Source of the DNA: Melastoma dodecandrum
Lineage: Eukaryota > Streptophyta > Magnoliopsida > Myrtales > Melastomataceae
DNA: 64,000 nucleotides
Reading direction: 5' to 3'
Assembly (NCBI GenBank): GCA_029817715.1
Contig: JARUPY010000091.1
Location: 1,302,001 to 1,366,000, forward strand
Both the position numbers and the translations under genes were made by a program. This document shows, piece by piece, positions 53,025 through 63,182 of the stretch. The notes beneath the pieces were generated by a model, which did not search any database, had not been told where the DNA came from, and worked only from the letters and a program-made list of their open reading frames with translations. Position 1 is the stretch's first letter. Every line of letters starts with the position of its first letter.

Positions 53025-54085
53025 CGGGCGGCGGCGACCACGATCCAGGCGATCAGGGTGCCGCTGGCGGACCAGCCCGGCACGTTCCCGTGCTCCGCGA
53101 GGAGGTTCTTTCCGCGCTTCTCCCGACCGATGAGTCGGGCGGCCTCTACCTCGACGGCACGTTCGGCGCCGGCGGCTACACCGCCGCGATCCTCGCGCGC
53201 CCAGGAACGCGTGTCCTGGCGCTCGATCGCGACCCGACAGCCATCGCCGGCGGCGCGCCGCTTGTGGATAAGTTCGGGGATCGCCTGCGGCTCGTCGAGG
53301 GCCGCTTCGCCGATCTCGAGGCGATCGCGGCGGTGGAGAAGCTGGGGCCGTGCGACGGCATCTGCTTCGACGTCGGCGTCTCGTCCATGCAGATCGACCA
53401 GGCCGAGCGCGGCTTCTCCTTCATGAAGGACGGCCCGCTCGACATGCGCATGGGAAATCATGGGACGAGCGCGGCCGACCTTCTGGCCGAGGTCTCCGAC
53501 GAGGTGCTGGCCGACATCCTCTATCACTACGGCGAGGAGCGGCAGTCGCGCCGCATCGCCCGTGCGATTGCACACGACCGCATGGCGACGCCGTTCACCA
53601 CGACGCGGCAGCTCGCCGAGCTCGTCGGCCGCATCGTCCCGCACAAGCCGACCGACATCCACCCGGCGACGCGCACGTTCCAGGCGCTGCGCATCGCGGT
53701 CAACGACGAGCTCGGCGAGCTGGTCCGAGGTCTTGCGGCCGCCGAGCGCCTGCTGAAGCCGGGCGGCCGTCTGGCGATCGTCTCGTTCCATTCGCTCGAA
53801 GACCGCATCGTCAAGCAATTCCTGGCGCGCCGCTCCGGCCGCGGCGAGGCCAAGGGGCGGCGCCTGCCGGGCGAGCCCGCGGCGACGCTGCCGAGCTTCA
53901 CCCTGCCGAGGGGCCAGCCGATCGTCCCGAGCGAGACCGAGGCCAAGGCCAATCCCCGCGCTCGCTCCGCCAAGCTCCGCACAGGCTTGCGCACCGACAA
54001 TCCCGCGATTCCGCTCGAGCCGGAGCTCGTGAAGCTCGCCACCCTGCCGCATCGCGCCGCGCCGAAATCGGGGAAGCCCAGATGA
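53021..54085 (+). CDS. rsmH: 16S rRNA m4C1402 methyltransferase RsmH
   Basis: Methylates N4 of C1402 in 16S rRNA. The 354-residue protein has [16 protein letters not shown], the SAM motif [46 protein letters not shown] and [12 protein letters not shown]. The first 20 residues are an acidic/Gly-rich leader. It overlaps mraZ by 4 nt at the start and ftsL by 4 nt at the end, so all three genes are translated in a coupled series. Confidence 0.95.
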   Translation: MTGGGDHDPGDQGAAGGPARHVPVLREEVLSALLPTDESGGLYLDGTFGAGGYTAAILARPGTRVLALDRDPTAIAGGAPLVDKFGDRLRLVEGRFADLEAIAAVEKLGPCDGICFDVGVSSMQIDQAERGFSFMKDGPLDMRMGNHGTSAADLLAEVSDEVLADILYHYGEERQSRRIARAIAHDRMATPFTTTRQLAELVGRIVPHKPTDIHPATRTFQALRIAVNDELGELVRGLAAAERLLKPGGRLAIVSFHSLEDRIVKQFLARRSGRGEAKGRRLPGEPAATLPSFTLPRGQPIVPSETEAKANPRARSAKLRTGLRTDNPAIPLEPELVKLATLPHRAAPKSGKPR

Positions 54086-54480
54086 TCCGCATCCTCAATT
54101 TCATCGCCATCGCCGCGCTGATCGGCTCGGCGATCTACGCCTATTCGATCAAGTACCAGACGATCTTCCACGCCGAGCAGGTCGCGAGCCTCAAGGCCGA
54201 GATCAAGAAGGAGCAGGACCAGATCGGCCGGCTGCGCGCCGACTGGGGCCACCTGACCCGGCCCGAACGCGTGCAGGCGCTCTCCGAAAAGCTGCTTCCG
54301 CTGCAGCCGATGGCGATGAACCAGATCGCGCAGGCCGAGCAACTGCCGGCGAAGACGGCGCCGATCGACACGATCGGCCGCAAGCTCGAGGACCTCGGCC
54401 TCTCGCAATCGACCGCGACGCCCGGCGACAGCGCCGGCAACAGCGCGACCCCGTCCTCCACCAAGAAGGGCACGCGATGA
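54082..54480 (+). CDS. ftsL: cell division protein FtsL
   Basis: A 132-residue bitopic protein: a short cytoplasmic start, a single membrane helix ([21 protein letters not shown]), then a periplasmic coiled coil (about 30-75, [21 protein letters not shown]) and a Ser/Thr/Pro tail. This length and order match FtsL, which links FtsB/FtsQ with FtsI and FtsW at the septum. Sequence identity to FtsL is weak in general, so position in the cluster is a main argument. Confidence 0.85.
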   Translation: MIRILNFIAIAALIGSAIYAYSIKYQTIFHAEQVASLKAEIKKEQDQIGRLRADWGHLTRPERVQALSEKLLPLQPMAMNQIAQAEQLPAKTAPIDTIGRKLEDLGLSQSTATPGDSAGNSATPSSTKKGTR

Positions 54481-56333
54481 ACGCCATCGTTGGAAAGGTC
54501 GGCGCCGTCGCGGCGCGGCTCGCCGGCCGCACGACCCGCGGCGCGGCGCGTCTCGGCGCGCGGGCCATCGCCGGCTCCGCGCAGGGCGTGATGAGCTTCA
54601 GCCCGCGCGCCTTCCTCAGGAACCTCTTCGCGACGCGGCTCGACAAGACGCCGCGCCGCACGATGCTCGTCGCCGCGGCCTTCTCGCTCGTCTTCATGGT
54701 GATCGCGGGCCGGCTCGTCATGTTCGGGCTGAAGCCGCAGGCCGAGGACAAGATCCGCAGCGCCGCCTCCGACCAGGTCGCCGCCGCGCGTCCCGACATC
54801 CTCGATCGCAACGGCGAGGTGCTGGCGACCGACGTCAAGGTGATGAGCATCTTCGCCGAGCCGCGCCGGCTCATCGACAAGGACGAGGCGGTCGAGCTGC
54901 TCACCGCGGTGCTGCCCGACGTCAACGCCGCCGAGCTGCGCAAGAAGCTCGGCTCGCGCAAGGGTTTCGTCTGGGTCAAGCGCGCCGTCACGCCGAAGGA
55001 GCAGCAGGAGGTCTTCCACCTCGGCCTGCCCGGCGTCGGCTTCCTGCCCGAGAACAAGCGCGTCTACCCGAACGGGCCGATCGCCGCCCACGTGCTCGGC
55101 TTCGCCAACCTCGACGGCGTCGGCATCTCCGGCCTCGAGAAGTACATCGACACGCAGGGCCTTTCCGACCTCACCAGCATGGGCTTCAAGGTCGCCGCCG
55201 ACGACCTGAAACCGGTGACGACGTCGCTCGACCTGCGCGCCACCTACGCCGTGCGCGACGAGCTCGAGAAGGGCATCGCCCGGTTCAAGGCGAAGAACGG
55301 CGCCGCGGCCATTCTCGACGTCAACACCGGCGAGGTGATCGCCATGGCGTCGCTGCCGGACTTCGACCCCAACCAGCCGGCCGATGCGCTCGATCCCAAC
55401 AGGATCAACCGGCTCTCCGTCGGCGTCTACGAGATGGGTTCGACCTTCAAGGCGCTGACCATCGCGATGGGTCTCGAGACCAACAAGATCACGCTGCGCT
55501 CGACGGTCGACGCCCGCAACTCGCTGCAGTACGGGCGCTTCACCATCCACGACTTCCACGCCGAGCATAAGATGATGACGGTGCCGGAGGTCTTCTATCA
55601 CTCGTCGAACATCGGCGCGGCGAAGATCGCGATGATGTGCGGCATCGACGCCCATCAGACGTTCCTGCGCTCGATGGGCCAGCTGACGCGGCTGCGCACC
55701 GAGCTGCCCGAATCGGCCGAGCCGCTCATCCCCAAGCACTGGGGCATGCTGAACACGATCACCATCGCCTTCGGCCAGGGCATCAACGTCGCGCCGCTGC
55801 AGTCGCTGATGGCGGTCGGCGCGCTGGCCAACGGTGGCCTGCTCGTCAAGCCGACCTTTCTCAAGCGCTCGGTCGAGGATGCCCAAAAGGATGCGCCGCG
55901 CGTCATCCGCCCCGAAGTGTCGGAGGCGATCCGCTACGTGATGCGCCTCAACGCCGAGGTCGGCTCGGCGCGCAACGCCAACATCCCCGGCTATTTCATC
56001 GGCGGCAAGACCGGCACCGCCGACAAGCTGGTGCACGGCCATTACGATCACGACAAGGTGTTCACCACCTTCATGGCGGTGCTGCCGGCCGACAAGCCGA
56101 AATACCTCTTCCTGACGCTGATGGACGAGCCGCAGGCGATCCCCGGCACCTACGGCTACCACACCGCCGCCTGGAACTCGGGCGACGTCACCGGCAAGAT
56201 CATCGAGCGCGTCGCGCCGCTGCTCGGCCTGCCGCCGATGCTGAACCTGCCGCAGCTGCCCTTCCCTCTCCTGGCGCGAATGGGATACGGCTTCGCCAAC
56301 GTGCCAGCCCACACCTCGGAGGGTATCCACTGA
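54477..56333 (+). CDS. ftsI: septal peptidoglycan transpeptidase FtsI (PBP3)
   Basis: A 618-residue class B penicillin-binding protein that cross-links septal peptidoglycan. A cytoplasmic stretch of about 60 residues is followed by a membrane helix (TMLVAAAFSLVFMVIAGRLVMFG), a dimerisation domain starting RPDILDRNGEVLATD, and the transpeptidase domain with SxxK (MGSTFKALT), SxN (HSSNIGA) and KTGTAD. Its start overlaps ftsL by 4 nt. The mature domain order is normal. It works with FtsW and FtsL, encoded in the same cluster. Confidence 0.96.
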   Translation: MNAIVGKVGAVAARLAGRTTRGAARLGARAIAGSAQGVMSFSPRAFLRNLFATRLDKTPRRTMLVAAAFSLVFMVIAGRLVMFGLKPQAEDKIRSAASDQVAAARPDILDRNGEVLATDVKVMSIFAEPRRLIDKDEAVELLTAVLPDVNAAELRKKLGSRKGFVWVKRAVTPKEQQEVFHLGLPGVGFLPENKRVYPNGPIAAHVLGFANLDGVGISGLEKYIDTQGLSDLTSMGFKVAADDLKPVTTSLDLRATYAVRDELEKGIARFKAKNGAAAILDVNTGEVIAMASLPDFDPNQPADALDPNRINRLSVGVYEMGSTFKALTIAMGLETNKITLRSTVDARNSLQYGRFTIHDFHAEHKMMTVPEVFYHSSNIGAAKIAMMCGIDAHQTFLRSMGQLTRLRTELPESAEPLIPKHWGMLNTITIAFGQGINVAPLQSLMAVGALANGGLLVKPTFLKRSVEDAQKDAPRVIRPEVSEAIRYVMRLNAEVGSARNANIPGYFIGGKTGTADKLVHGHYDHDKVFTTFMAVLPADKPKYLFLTLMDEPQAIPGTYGYHTAAWNSGDVTGKIIERVAPLLGLPPMLNLPQLPFPLLARMGYGFANVPAHTSEGIH

Positions 56334-57793
56334 CGCGTCTCGCGACCCTGCTGCCGGAGGCGGCCTGCCCCTCGGGGCTCGGCTGCATCGAGATCGCCGG
56401 CCTCGCGGCCGACAGCCGCAAGGTCGCGCCCGGCGACGCCTTCTTCGCGCTCGCCGGCTCGAAGACGGACGGGGCGCGGTTCATCGCGCAAGCGGTCGAG
56501 AAAGGGGCGGTGGCGATCGTCGCCGACCATCAGCCCAAGACGCCGCTCCCGCCCGGCGTCGCCTGCATCCTGGTCGACGACGCGCGACATGCGCTGGCCC
56601 GCGCCGCCGCGACGTTCCATCCTGGCCAGCCCGAGACGATCGTCGCGATCACCGGCACCAGCGGCAAGACCTCCGTCGCCGCGTTCTGCCGGCAGATCTG
56701 GCTGGCGCTCGGCCACGCGGCGGCGTCGCTCGGCACGATCGGCATCGTCGCGCCGAACGGCAGCGTCTACGGCTCGCTGACGACGCCCGACCCGATCGCG
56801 CTGCATCAGAGCCTCGACCAGCTCGCCGGCGACGGCGTCACGCACCTCGCGATGGAGGCCTCCTCGCACGGCATCGAGCAGCGCCGCCTCGACGGCGTGC
56901 ATCTCGCCGCCGCCGCCTTCACCAACCTCTCGCGCGACCACCTCGACTACCACGGCACGCTCGAGGCCTATCTCGCGGCCAAGCTCCGTCTCTTCGACAC
57001 CTTGCTGCCCGCGGGCCGGCCGGCGATCGTCAACGCCGACAGCGACGCCGCCGAACGAGTCGTCGCCGTCTGCCGCGCGCACGGGCTCGACGTCGTCGAC
57101 GTCGGCCGTCGCGGGCATCGCCTGCGCCTTGCCGATGTCCGCCCCGACGATCTCGCCGCCGTGCTGACGCTCGAGGTCGACGGCCGCCGCCGCGAAGCGC
57201 GTCTGCCGCTGGCGGGCGAGTTCCAGGTCCAGAACGCTCTCGTCGCAGCCGCGCTCTGCCTCGCCACCGGCGGCGACACCGAGGCCGTGCTGGCCGCGCT
57301 CGGCACGCTGGAGGGCGCCCCGGGCCGCCTGCAACTCGTCGGGCGCCGCGGCGCGGCCCCAGTCTTCGTGGACTATGCGCACAAGCCCGACGCGCTCGAC
57401 AAGGTTCTGGCGACGCTGCGTCCGCTGACGAAGGACAAGCTCACCGTCGTGTTCGGCTGCGGCGGCGACCGCGATCCCGGCAAGCGGCCGATCATGGGCG
57501 AGATCGCCGCCCGCGCCGCCGACGTCGTCATCGTCACCGACGACAATCCGCGCTCCGAGGACCCGGCCGCGATCCGCCGCGCCATCCTCGACGGCGCGAT
57601 AGGCGGCACGGCGCAAATCTTCGAAATCGCCGACCGTGCTCGCGCCATCGAGGAGGGCGTGGCCTCGCTGATGGACGGCGACGTGCTCGTGATCGCCGGC
57701 AAGGGCCACGAGACCGGCCAGATCGTCGGCGGCACCGTGCTGCCCTTCTCCGACCTTGACGCCGCTCGCCGCGCTTTGCAGAAGCACGCCTGA
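56330..57793 (+). CDS. murE: UDP-MurNAc-tripeptide synthetase MurE (meso-DAP adding), probable CTG start
   Basis: Adds meso-diaminopimelate to UDP-MurNAc-L-Ala-D-Glu in the cytoplasm. The protein has the ATP loop ITGTSGKTSVAAF, the glutamate/carbamylated-lysine region LTTPDPIALHQSL, and TDDNPRSEDP, the DNPR motif of meso-DAP enzymes. No ATG, GTG or TTG lies near the expected start: the family-like reading TRLATLLPEAACPSGLG begins right after a CTG at 56330, which overlaps the ftsI stop as CTGA, has GGAGG 9 nt upstream and no in-frame alternative for over 150 nt. So a CTG start is likely; the product is 487 residues. Confidence 0.9.
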   Translation: MTRLATLLPEAACPSGLGCIEIAGLAADSRKVAPGDAFFALAGSKTDGARFIAQAVEKGAVAIVADHQPKTPLPPGVACILVDDARHALARAAATFHPGQPETIVAITGTSGKTSVAAFCRQIWLALGHAAASLGTIGIVAPNGSVYGSLTTPDPIALHQSLDQLAGDGVTHLAMEASSHGIEQRRLDGVHLAAAAFTNLSRDHLDYHGTLEAYLAAKLRLFDTLLPAGRPAIVNADSDAAERVVAVCRAHGLDVVDVGRRGHRLRLADVRPDDLAAVLTLEVDGRRREARLPLAGEFQVQNALVAAALCLATGGDTEAVLAALGTLEGAPGRLQLVGRRGAAPVFVDYAHKPDALDKVLATLRPLTKDKLTVVFGCGGDRDPGKRPIMGEIAARAADVVIVTDDNPRSEDPAAIRRAILDGAIGGTAQIFEIADRARAIEEGVASLMDGDVLVIAGKGHETGQIVGGTVLPFSDLDAARRALQKHA

Positions 57794-59247
57794 TGACGCC
57801 TGCGAACGAACCGCGGTGGACGGGCCTGGGCCTCGTCGCCCCGCTCCGCGCGCGCGTTGGCGGCCTCGGTGCGGGCCTCGGTGCGGGCGGGCTGCCCGCC
57901 GCCACCGGCATCTCCATCGACACGCGGACGTTGCAGCCGGGCGACCTGTTCTTCGCTATCAAGGGCGACAACACCGACGGGCACGACTACGTCGAAAAGG
58001 CCTTCGCGGCCGGCGCCGCGGCGGCGGTCGTCGACGAGGCGCATGCCGATGCGCTCGCCGGACAAGGCCCGCTCTTCGTCGTGCACGAAGTGCTCGCCAG
58101 CATGGTCGAGCTCGGCAAGGCCGCCCGCGCGCGCACGCAGGCCCGCGTCGTCGCCGTCACCGGCTCGGTCGGCAAGACCTCGACCAAGGGGGCGCTCCGT
58201 CTCGCGCTGAGCCAGGCCGGCGCCGTGCATGCGTCGGCCGCCTCCTACAACAACCACTGGGGCGTGCCGCTGACCCTCGCCCGCATGCCGAGGGCGACGC
58301 GCTGCTGCGTCTCCGAGATCGGCATGAACCACGCCGGCGAGATCACCCCGCTGACCGCCATGGTGCGCCCGCACGTCGCGATCGTCACGACGGTGGCGCC
58401 GGTACACCTCGAGTTCTTTCCCTCCGTCGAGGCGATCGCCGACGCCAAGGCCGAGATCTTCTCCGGCCTCGAGCCCGGCGGCGTCGCGATCCTCAATCGC
58501 GACAACCCCTATTTCGAGCGTCTCGAGGCCGCGGCGCGGCAGTCGCCGGCAGGGCTCGTGTCGACGTTCGGCGCGCATGACGCCGCCGACGCGCGCCTCC
58601 TCGAATTCGTGCCGGCCGCCGATCATTCCACCGTCCGTGCGCGGATCGTCGGCCGCGACATCCTGTTCCGGCTCGGCGCACCGGGTCGCCATCTCGCCGA
58701 GAACGCGCTCGCCGTGCTGCTCGCCGCCCATGCCGTCGGCGTCGAGCTCGAGGACGCAGCCGCGGCGCTGCCGTTCTTCCAGGCGCAGCAGGGCCGCGGC
58801 GAGCGCGTGGCGATCGCGACGCCGGACGGCCCCATCACGCTGATCGACGAGAGCTACAACGCCAATCCCGCCTCGATGCGCGCCGCGCTGTCGCTCGCCG
58901 GCACGCTGACGCCGGCCGGCGACGGTCGCCGCATCGCCGTGCTCGGCGACATGCTGGAGCTCGGCGCGCGGTCGGGCGAGTTGCACGCCGACCTCGCCGA
59001 CGAGATCACCGCCAACCGCTTCGACCTCGTTCTCGCCGCCGGCCCGATGATGCGCTCGCTGGCCGAAGCGCTCGAGGACAAGGTCCTCGTCGAGTGGCGC
59101 GAGAGCGCCGCCGCGCTGCAGCCGACCGTGCTCGACATCGTCCGCGGGGGCGACGTCGTCGTCGTCAAGGGCTCGAACGGCAGCCGGCTCTCGCCGATCG
59201 TCGCTGCCTTGAAGCAACATCACGCCGCCGCTCCGGCGCACGCATAG
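57793..59247 (+). CDS. murF: UDP-MurNAc-pentapeptide synthetase MurF
   Basis: Adds D-Ala-D-Ala to complete the stem peptide. The 484-residue Mur ligase has the N-terminal substrate domain ([28 protein letters not shown]), the ATP loop [24 protein letters not shown] and the C-terminal ligase domain [17 protein letters not shown]. The ATG shares one base with the murE stop. About 20 extra residues, Gly-rich ([10 protein letters not shown]), precede the conserved start. Cotranscribed with mraY 10 nt downstream. Confidence 0.95.
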   Translation: MTPANEPRWTGLGLVAPLRARVGGLGAGLGAGGLPAATGISIDTRTLQPGDLFFAIKGDNTDGHDYVEKAFAAGAAAAVVDEAHADALAGQGPLFVVHEVLASMVELGKAARARTQARVVAVTGSVGKTSTKGALRLALSQAGAVHASAASYNNHWGVPLTLARMPRATRCCVSEIGMNHAGEITPLTAMVRPHVAIVTTVAPVHLEFFPSVEAIADAKAEIFSGLEPGGVAILNRDNPYFERLEAAARQSPAGLVSTFGAHDAADARLLEFVPAADHSTVRARIVGRDILFRLGAPGRHLAENALAVLLAAHAVGVELEDAAAALPFFQAQQGRGERVAIATPDGPITLIDESYNANPASMRAALSLAGTLTPAGDGRRIAVLGDMLELGARSGELHADLADEITANRFDLVLAAGPMMRSLAEALEDKVLVEWRESAAALQPTVLDIVRGGDVVVVKGSNGSRLSPIVAALKQHHAAAPAHA

Positions 59248-59257
59248 GGACCGCCGG

Positions 59258-60343
59258 ATGCTCTATTACCTCGCGAACCTGACGCCCCATACGGGGCCTC
59301 TCAACGTGTTCCGCTACATCACCTTCCGCACCGGCGGCGCGGTCGGGACAGCGCTTCTCTTCGTGTTCTTCTTCGGTCCCGGCATCATCGCGGCGCTGCG
59401 CGTCAAGCAGGGCAAGGGCCAGCCGATCCGCACCGACGGCCCGGCCTCGCACCTTCTCACCAAGAAGGGCACGCCGACGATGGGCGGCCTGATGATCCTC
59501 GCCGGGCTCATCGTCGCGACGCTGCTGTGGGCGCACCTGTCCAACTATTTCGTGTGGACGGTGCTGCTCGTCGTCGTCGTCGGCTTCGGCATGGTCGGCT
59601 TCTACGACGATTATCTCAAGGTGACGCGCCAGACGCATGCTGGCTTCTCGGGCCGCTCGCGCCTCGCGATCGAGGCGGCCGTCGCGCTCGCCGCCTGCAC
59701 GATCATGTATGCGTGCGGCACCGTGCACGCGGGCAGCCTGTCGATCCCCGGCATCAACGGCTACGTCGCCAACCTCGGCTGGCTGTTCCCGATCTTCGGC
59801 GCCTTCGTCATCGTCGCAGCCGGCAACGCGGTCAATCTGACGGACGGTCTCGACGGCCTCGCGATCGTGCCGGTCATCATCGCGGCCGGCGCGTTCGGCT
59901 TCATCTCCTACCTCGTCGGCAACGCCATCTTCGCGAAATACCTCGGCATCAATTTCGTGATCGAGGCCGGCGAGCTCGCCATCGTCTGCGGCGCGCTGAT
60001 CGGCGCCGGCATGGGCTTCCTGTGGTTCAACGCCCCGCCGGCGCAGATCTTCATGGGCGACACCGGCTCTCTGGCGCTCGGCGGCCTGCTCGGGACGATC
60101 GCGGTCGCGGTGAAGCACGAGATCGTGCTGATCATCGTCGGCGGCCTGTTCGTGCTCGAGGCGGTGTCGGTGATCGTGCAAGTGACGAGCTTCAAGCTCA
60201 CCGGCAAGCGCGTCTTCAAGATGGCGCCGATCCACCACCATTTCGAGCAGCTGGGCTGGTCCGAGCCGCAGATCGTCATCCGCTTCTGGATCATCGCCTT
60301 CGCGCTGGCGCTGATCGGCCTGTCGACGCTGAAGCTGCGATGA
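59258..60343 (+). CDS. mraY: phospho-MurNAc-pentapeptide transferase MraY
   Basis: Forms lipid I by moving phospho-MurNAc-pentapeptide to undecaprenyl phosphate at the inner membrane. The 361-residue protein has about ten membrane helices and the cytoplasmic active-site loops [34 protein letters not shown] and the Mg-binding Asp region [13 protein letters not shown], ending in the HHHF motif ([16 protein letters not shown]). The stop at 60343 is followed directly by the palindromic repeat region. Confidence 0.97.
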   Translation: MLYYLANLTPHTGPLNVFRYITFRTGGAVGTALLFVFFFGPGIIAALRVKQGKGQPIRTDGPASHLLTKKGTPTMGGLMILAGLIVATLLWAHLSNYFVWTVLLVVVVGFGMVGFYDDYLKVTRQTHAGFSGRSRLAIEAAVALAACTIMYACGTVHAGSLSIPGINGYVANLGWLFPIFGAFVIVAAGNAVNLTDGLDGLAIVPVIIAAGAFGFISYLVGNAIFAKYLGINFVIEAGELAIVCGALIGAGMGFLWFNAPPAQIFMGDTGSLALGGLLGTIAVAVKHEIVLIIVGGLFVLEAVSVIVQVTSFKLTGKRVFKMAPIHHHFEQLGWSEPQIVIRFWIIAFALALIGLSTLKLR

Positions 60344-60360
60344 GGGTGCTGCAGCCCCTC

Positions 60361-60411
60361 CTTCTCCCGCCTGCGGGAGAAGGTGGCCCCGCGAAGCGGG
60401 GTCGGATGAGG
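60361..60411. repeat. intergenic palindromic repeat, copy B (inverted)
   Basis: The same element as copy A in reverse orientation: CTTCTCCCGC-CT-GCGGGAGAAG first, then GGCCCCGC-GAA-GCGGGGTC. Together with copy C it forms a head-to-head pair in the mraY-murD gap. Confidence 0.85.
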
Positions 60412-60454
60412 GAGGTTCCAGCGCAAGCTCGACGTTGCCCCCTTCGCCCGACCG

Positions 60455-60507
60455 CCCTCATCCGACCCGACTTCGTCGGGCCACCTTCTCCCGCCTGCGG
60501 GAGAAGG
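60455..60507. repeat. intergenic palindromic repeat, copy C
   Basis: Same orientation as copy A, with stems CCCGAC-TTC-GTCGGG and CTTCTCCCGC-CT-GCGGGAGAAG. The first stem differs from copy A on both arms yet still pairs, so structure is maintained. Its end (GAGAAGGAG) lies 10 bases before the murD ATG at 60519 and works as the ribosome-binding site. Confidence 0.85.
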
Positions 60508-60518
60508 AGATGCCGAGC

Positions 60519-61919
60519 ATGACTCCCCTAACGGCCTTCGCTGGCAAGACGCTCGCCCTCTTCGGCCTCGGCGCGTCGGGGCTCGACGCCGCCCGCGCCC
60601 TCCTCGCCGGCGGCGCCACCGTCGCCGCCTGGGACGACAAAGAGGCCTCGCGCGACAGGGCCGCGGCGGCCGGGATCGCCATCGTCGACCTCCATCACGC
60701 CGACTGGTCGCGCTTCGCCGCGCTGGTGCTGGCGCCCGGCGTGCCGCTCACCCACCCGACCCCGCACTGGACCGTGCCGCTGGCGCAGGCCGCGGGCGTC
60801 GAGATCATCGGCGACATCGAGCTGTTCGGCCGCGAGCGCGCGGCGATCGCCCCCGCCGCGCCCTTCGTCGCGATCACCGGCACCAACGGCAAGTCGACGA
60901 CCACGGCGCTGACCGCGCATCTCTTCCGCTGCTTCGGCCACGAGGTGGCGATGGGCGGCAACATCGGGACGCCGATCCTGCAGCTGCCGCCGCCCTCGCC
61001 GGACCGCGTCCATGTCGTCGAGTGCTCATCGTTCCAGATCGACCTGGCGCCGACGATTTATCCGTCGGTCGGCATGCTGATGAACCTGACGCCGGATCAT
61101 CTCGACAGGCACGGGACGATGGCCGCCTATGCGGCGATCAAGGCGCGCCTCGTCGCCGGCGCCGACCGCGCCATCGTCTCGGTCGACGATCCCGACTGCC
61201 GCGCCATCGCGATGCATCTCATTGGCCAGGGGCACGACGTGGCGACCATCTCGGTCGCCGGGAACACCGTCGAGAACGGCATCACGCGCGACGGCATGCG
61301 GCTCGTCCGTCACCGAGACGGTGCGACGACGGTCGTCGCCGACCTCGACGGCATCGCCTCGCTGCGCGGCGCGCACAACGCGCAGAACGCCGCCGCCGCG
61401 ATCCTCGCGCTCGGCGACGAAGCGGACGACTTGGCAAAGCTTCAGGCCGCGCTCGCGAGCTTCCCCGGCCTCGCACATCGCATGGAGCAGGTCGGACGCC
61501 GCGACGGCGTGCTGTTCATCAACGATTCGAAGGCGACCAACGCGGACGCCGCCGAGAAGGCGCTGCTCGCCTTCCCGCGCGTGCACTGGATCATCGGCGG
61601 CCGCGCCAAGGAGGGCGGCATCGAGCCGCTGCGCCCGCTCTTCGGTCGCGTCGCCAAGGCCTATTGCATCGGCGAGGCCGGGCCGGCCTTCGCCAGCACG
61701 CTGCACGCCGGCGAGGTGGCGTTCGAGATGTGCGGTACGCTCGACGTGGCGGTGAAGGCCGCCGCCGCCGACGCTCGCGCCGCGCACGAGGCGTCGGGCG
61801 AAGACGAGGTCGTCCTGCTCTCGCCCGCCTGCGCCTCCTACGACCAGTTCCCCGACTTCGAGAAGCGCGGCGACGCGTTTCGCCACCTGACGGAGATCCT
61901 GCTAAAGGCGGGTCCGTGA
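60519..61919 (+). CDS. murD: UDP-MurNAc-L-Ala-D-Glu ligase MurD
   Basis: Adds D-Glu to UDP-MurNAc-L-Ala. The 466-residue ligase has [20 protein letters not shown] (uridine-binding Rossmann domain), the ATP loop [49 protein letters not shown] and the end [16 protein letters not shown]. Two ATGs are present, at 60510 and 60519; the second is preferred because the GGAG then lies 10 nt upstream instead of overlapping. The gap to mraY is 175 bp and filled by repeats, unlike the overlapping genes around it. Confidence 0.94.
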   Translation: MTPLTAFAGKTLALFGLGASGLDAARALLAGGATVAAWDDKEASRDRAAAAGIAIVDLHHADWSRFAALVLAPGVPLTHPTPHWTVPLAQAAGVEIIGDIELFGRERAAIAPAAPFVAITGTNGKSTTTALTAHLFRCFGHEVAMGGNIGTPILQLPPPSPDRVHVVECSSFQIDLAPTIYPSVGMLMNLTPDHLDRHGTMAAYAAIKARLVAGADRAIVSVDDPDCRAIAMHLIGQGHDVATISVAGNTVENGITRDGMRLVRHRDGATTVVADLDGIASLRGAHNAQNAAAAILALGDEADDLAKLQAALASFPGLAHRMEQVGRRDGVLFINDSKATNADAAEKALLAFPRVHWIIGGRAKEGGIEPLRPLFGRVAKAYCIGEAGPAFASTLHAGEVAFEMCGTLDVAVKAAAADARAAHEASGEDEVVLLSPACASYDQFPDFEKRGDAFRHLTEILLKAGP

Positions 61920-61994
61920 AAGGCATGGTTAATCGTTCTTTGCGATGATCCCGAGGAGGAATGCCGGGTTGCCCCGGCGGTGAGGTCACGCCCT

Positions 61995-63182
61995 ATGGTT
62001 TCGCGCGCGCAACGGACGGCCCTGGCCAACTGGTGGTGGACCGTCGACCGCTGGCTTCTCGCCGCGCTCGCGATCCTCGTCGTCGCTGGCATGATTCTCA
62101 CCATGGCCGCCTCGCCCGCCGTCGCCGAGCGCATCAACCTGCCGACCTTCCATTTCGTCGACCGTCAGGCGATCGCCCTGGTTCCGGCCATCGCCGTGCT
62201 GATCGCCGTCTCCTTCCTGACGCCGCGCCAGGTCCGGCGCATGGCGGTCATCGTCTTCCTCGTGTCGATGGGGCTTATCCTGGTCGCGCTGCTGTTCGGC
62301 CACGAGGTCAAGGGCTCGCGCCGCTGGATCTTCGGCATCCAGCCGTCGGAATTCCTCAAGCCCGCCTTCGTGATCCTCGTCGCCTGGGCCTTCTCTGAGG
62401 GCGGCAAGCGGCGCGACGTGCCGGGCACGCTGATCGCCATCCTGTTGTGGCCGGCTACCGTCATCCCGCTCATGCTGCAGCCCGACTTCGGCCAGACGAT
62501 GCTGGTCTCTCTGGTCTGGATGGCCTTGTTCTTCATGGCCGGGCTGCATTGGTTCTGGGTGTTCGGCCTCGGCGGCTTCGGCGTCTCGGGCGTCTTTCTC
62601 GCCTACAAGTTCGTGCCGCACGTGCGGGCGCGTATCTTGAAGTTCATGGACCCGTCCTCGGGCAACGGCGTCACCGACACGTTCCAGGTCGACACCGCGC
62701 TCGAGACGATCAAGGCCGGCCGCTGGCTCGGCAAGGGCCCGGGCGAGGGCACGGTGAAGCGCATCCTGCCCGACGCCCACACCGACTTCATCTTCGCCGT
62801 CACCGGCGAGGAATTCGGCCTCATCTCGTGCATCGCGCTCTGCGGACTCTACGGCTTCATCGTCGTGCGTGGGCTCGTGAAGGCCGGCAAGAGCGAGGAC
62901 CCGTTCTGCGCCTTCGCCGGCGCCGGCCTCGTCATGCTGTTCGGCATCCAGGCCGCCATCAACATGGCGGTGAACCTGCACCTGATGCCGGCCAAGGGCA
63001 TGACGCTGCCGTTCATCTCCTACGGCGGCTCGTCGCTGGTCTCGGTGGCGCTCGGCATGGGCTTCCTCGTCGCGGTGACGCGCAAGCGTCCCCGTTCGGA
63101 GATCCTCTACGACCGCCAAGTGCCCAAGGAGGCCATGACCAAAGGCGCCGAGCGCGCCGTCGAGCCGGGTTACGCCCTGTGA
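61995..63182 (+). CDS. ftsW: cell division protein FtsW, lipid II polymerase
   Basis: A SEDS-family glycosyltransferase with about ten membrane helices, partner of FtsI at the septum. The 395-residue protein shows IQPSEFLKPAFVIL, PDFGQTMLVSLVW, HTDFIFAVTGEEFG and LPFISYGGSSLVS, all SEDS hallmarks. I start at ATG 61995, with GAGGT 8 nt upstream; the GTG at 61980 adds five residues. The 75-nt gap after murD includes CCGGG-TTG-CCCCGG, a small hairpin. murG overlaps the stop by 4 nt. Confidence 0.95.
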   Translation: MVSRAQRTALANWWWTVDRWLLAALAILVVAGMILTMAASPAVAERINLPTFHFVDRQAIALVPAIAVLIAVSFLTPRQVRRMAVIVFLVSMGLILVALLFGHEVKGSRRWIFGIQPSEFLKPAFVILVAWAFSEGGKRRDVPGTLIAILLWPATVIPLMLQPDFGQTMLVSLVWMALFFMAGLHWFWVFGLGGFGVSGVFLAYKFVPHVRARILKFMDPSSGNGVTDTFQVDTALETIKAGRWLGKGPGEGTVKRILPDAHTDFIFAVTGEEFGLISCIALCGLYGFIVVRGLVKAGKSEDPFCAFAGAGLVMLFGIQAAINMAVNLHLMPAKGMTLPFISYGGSSLVSVALGMGFLVAVTRKRPRSEILYDRQVPKEAMTKGAERAVEPGYAL

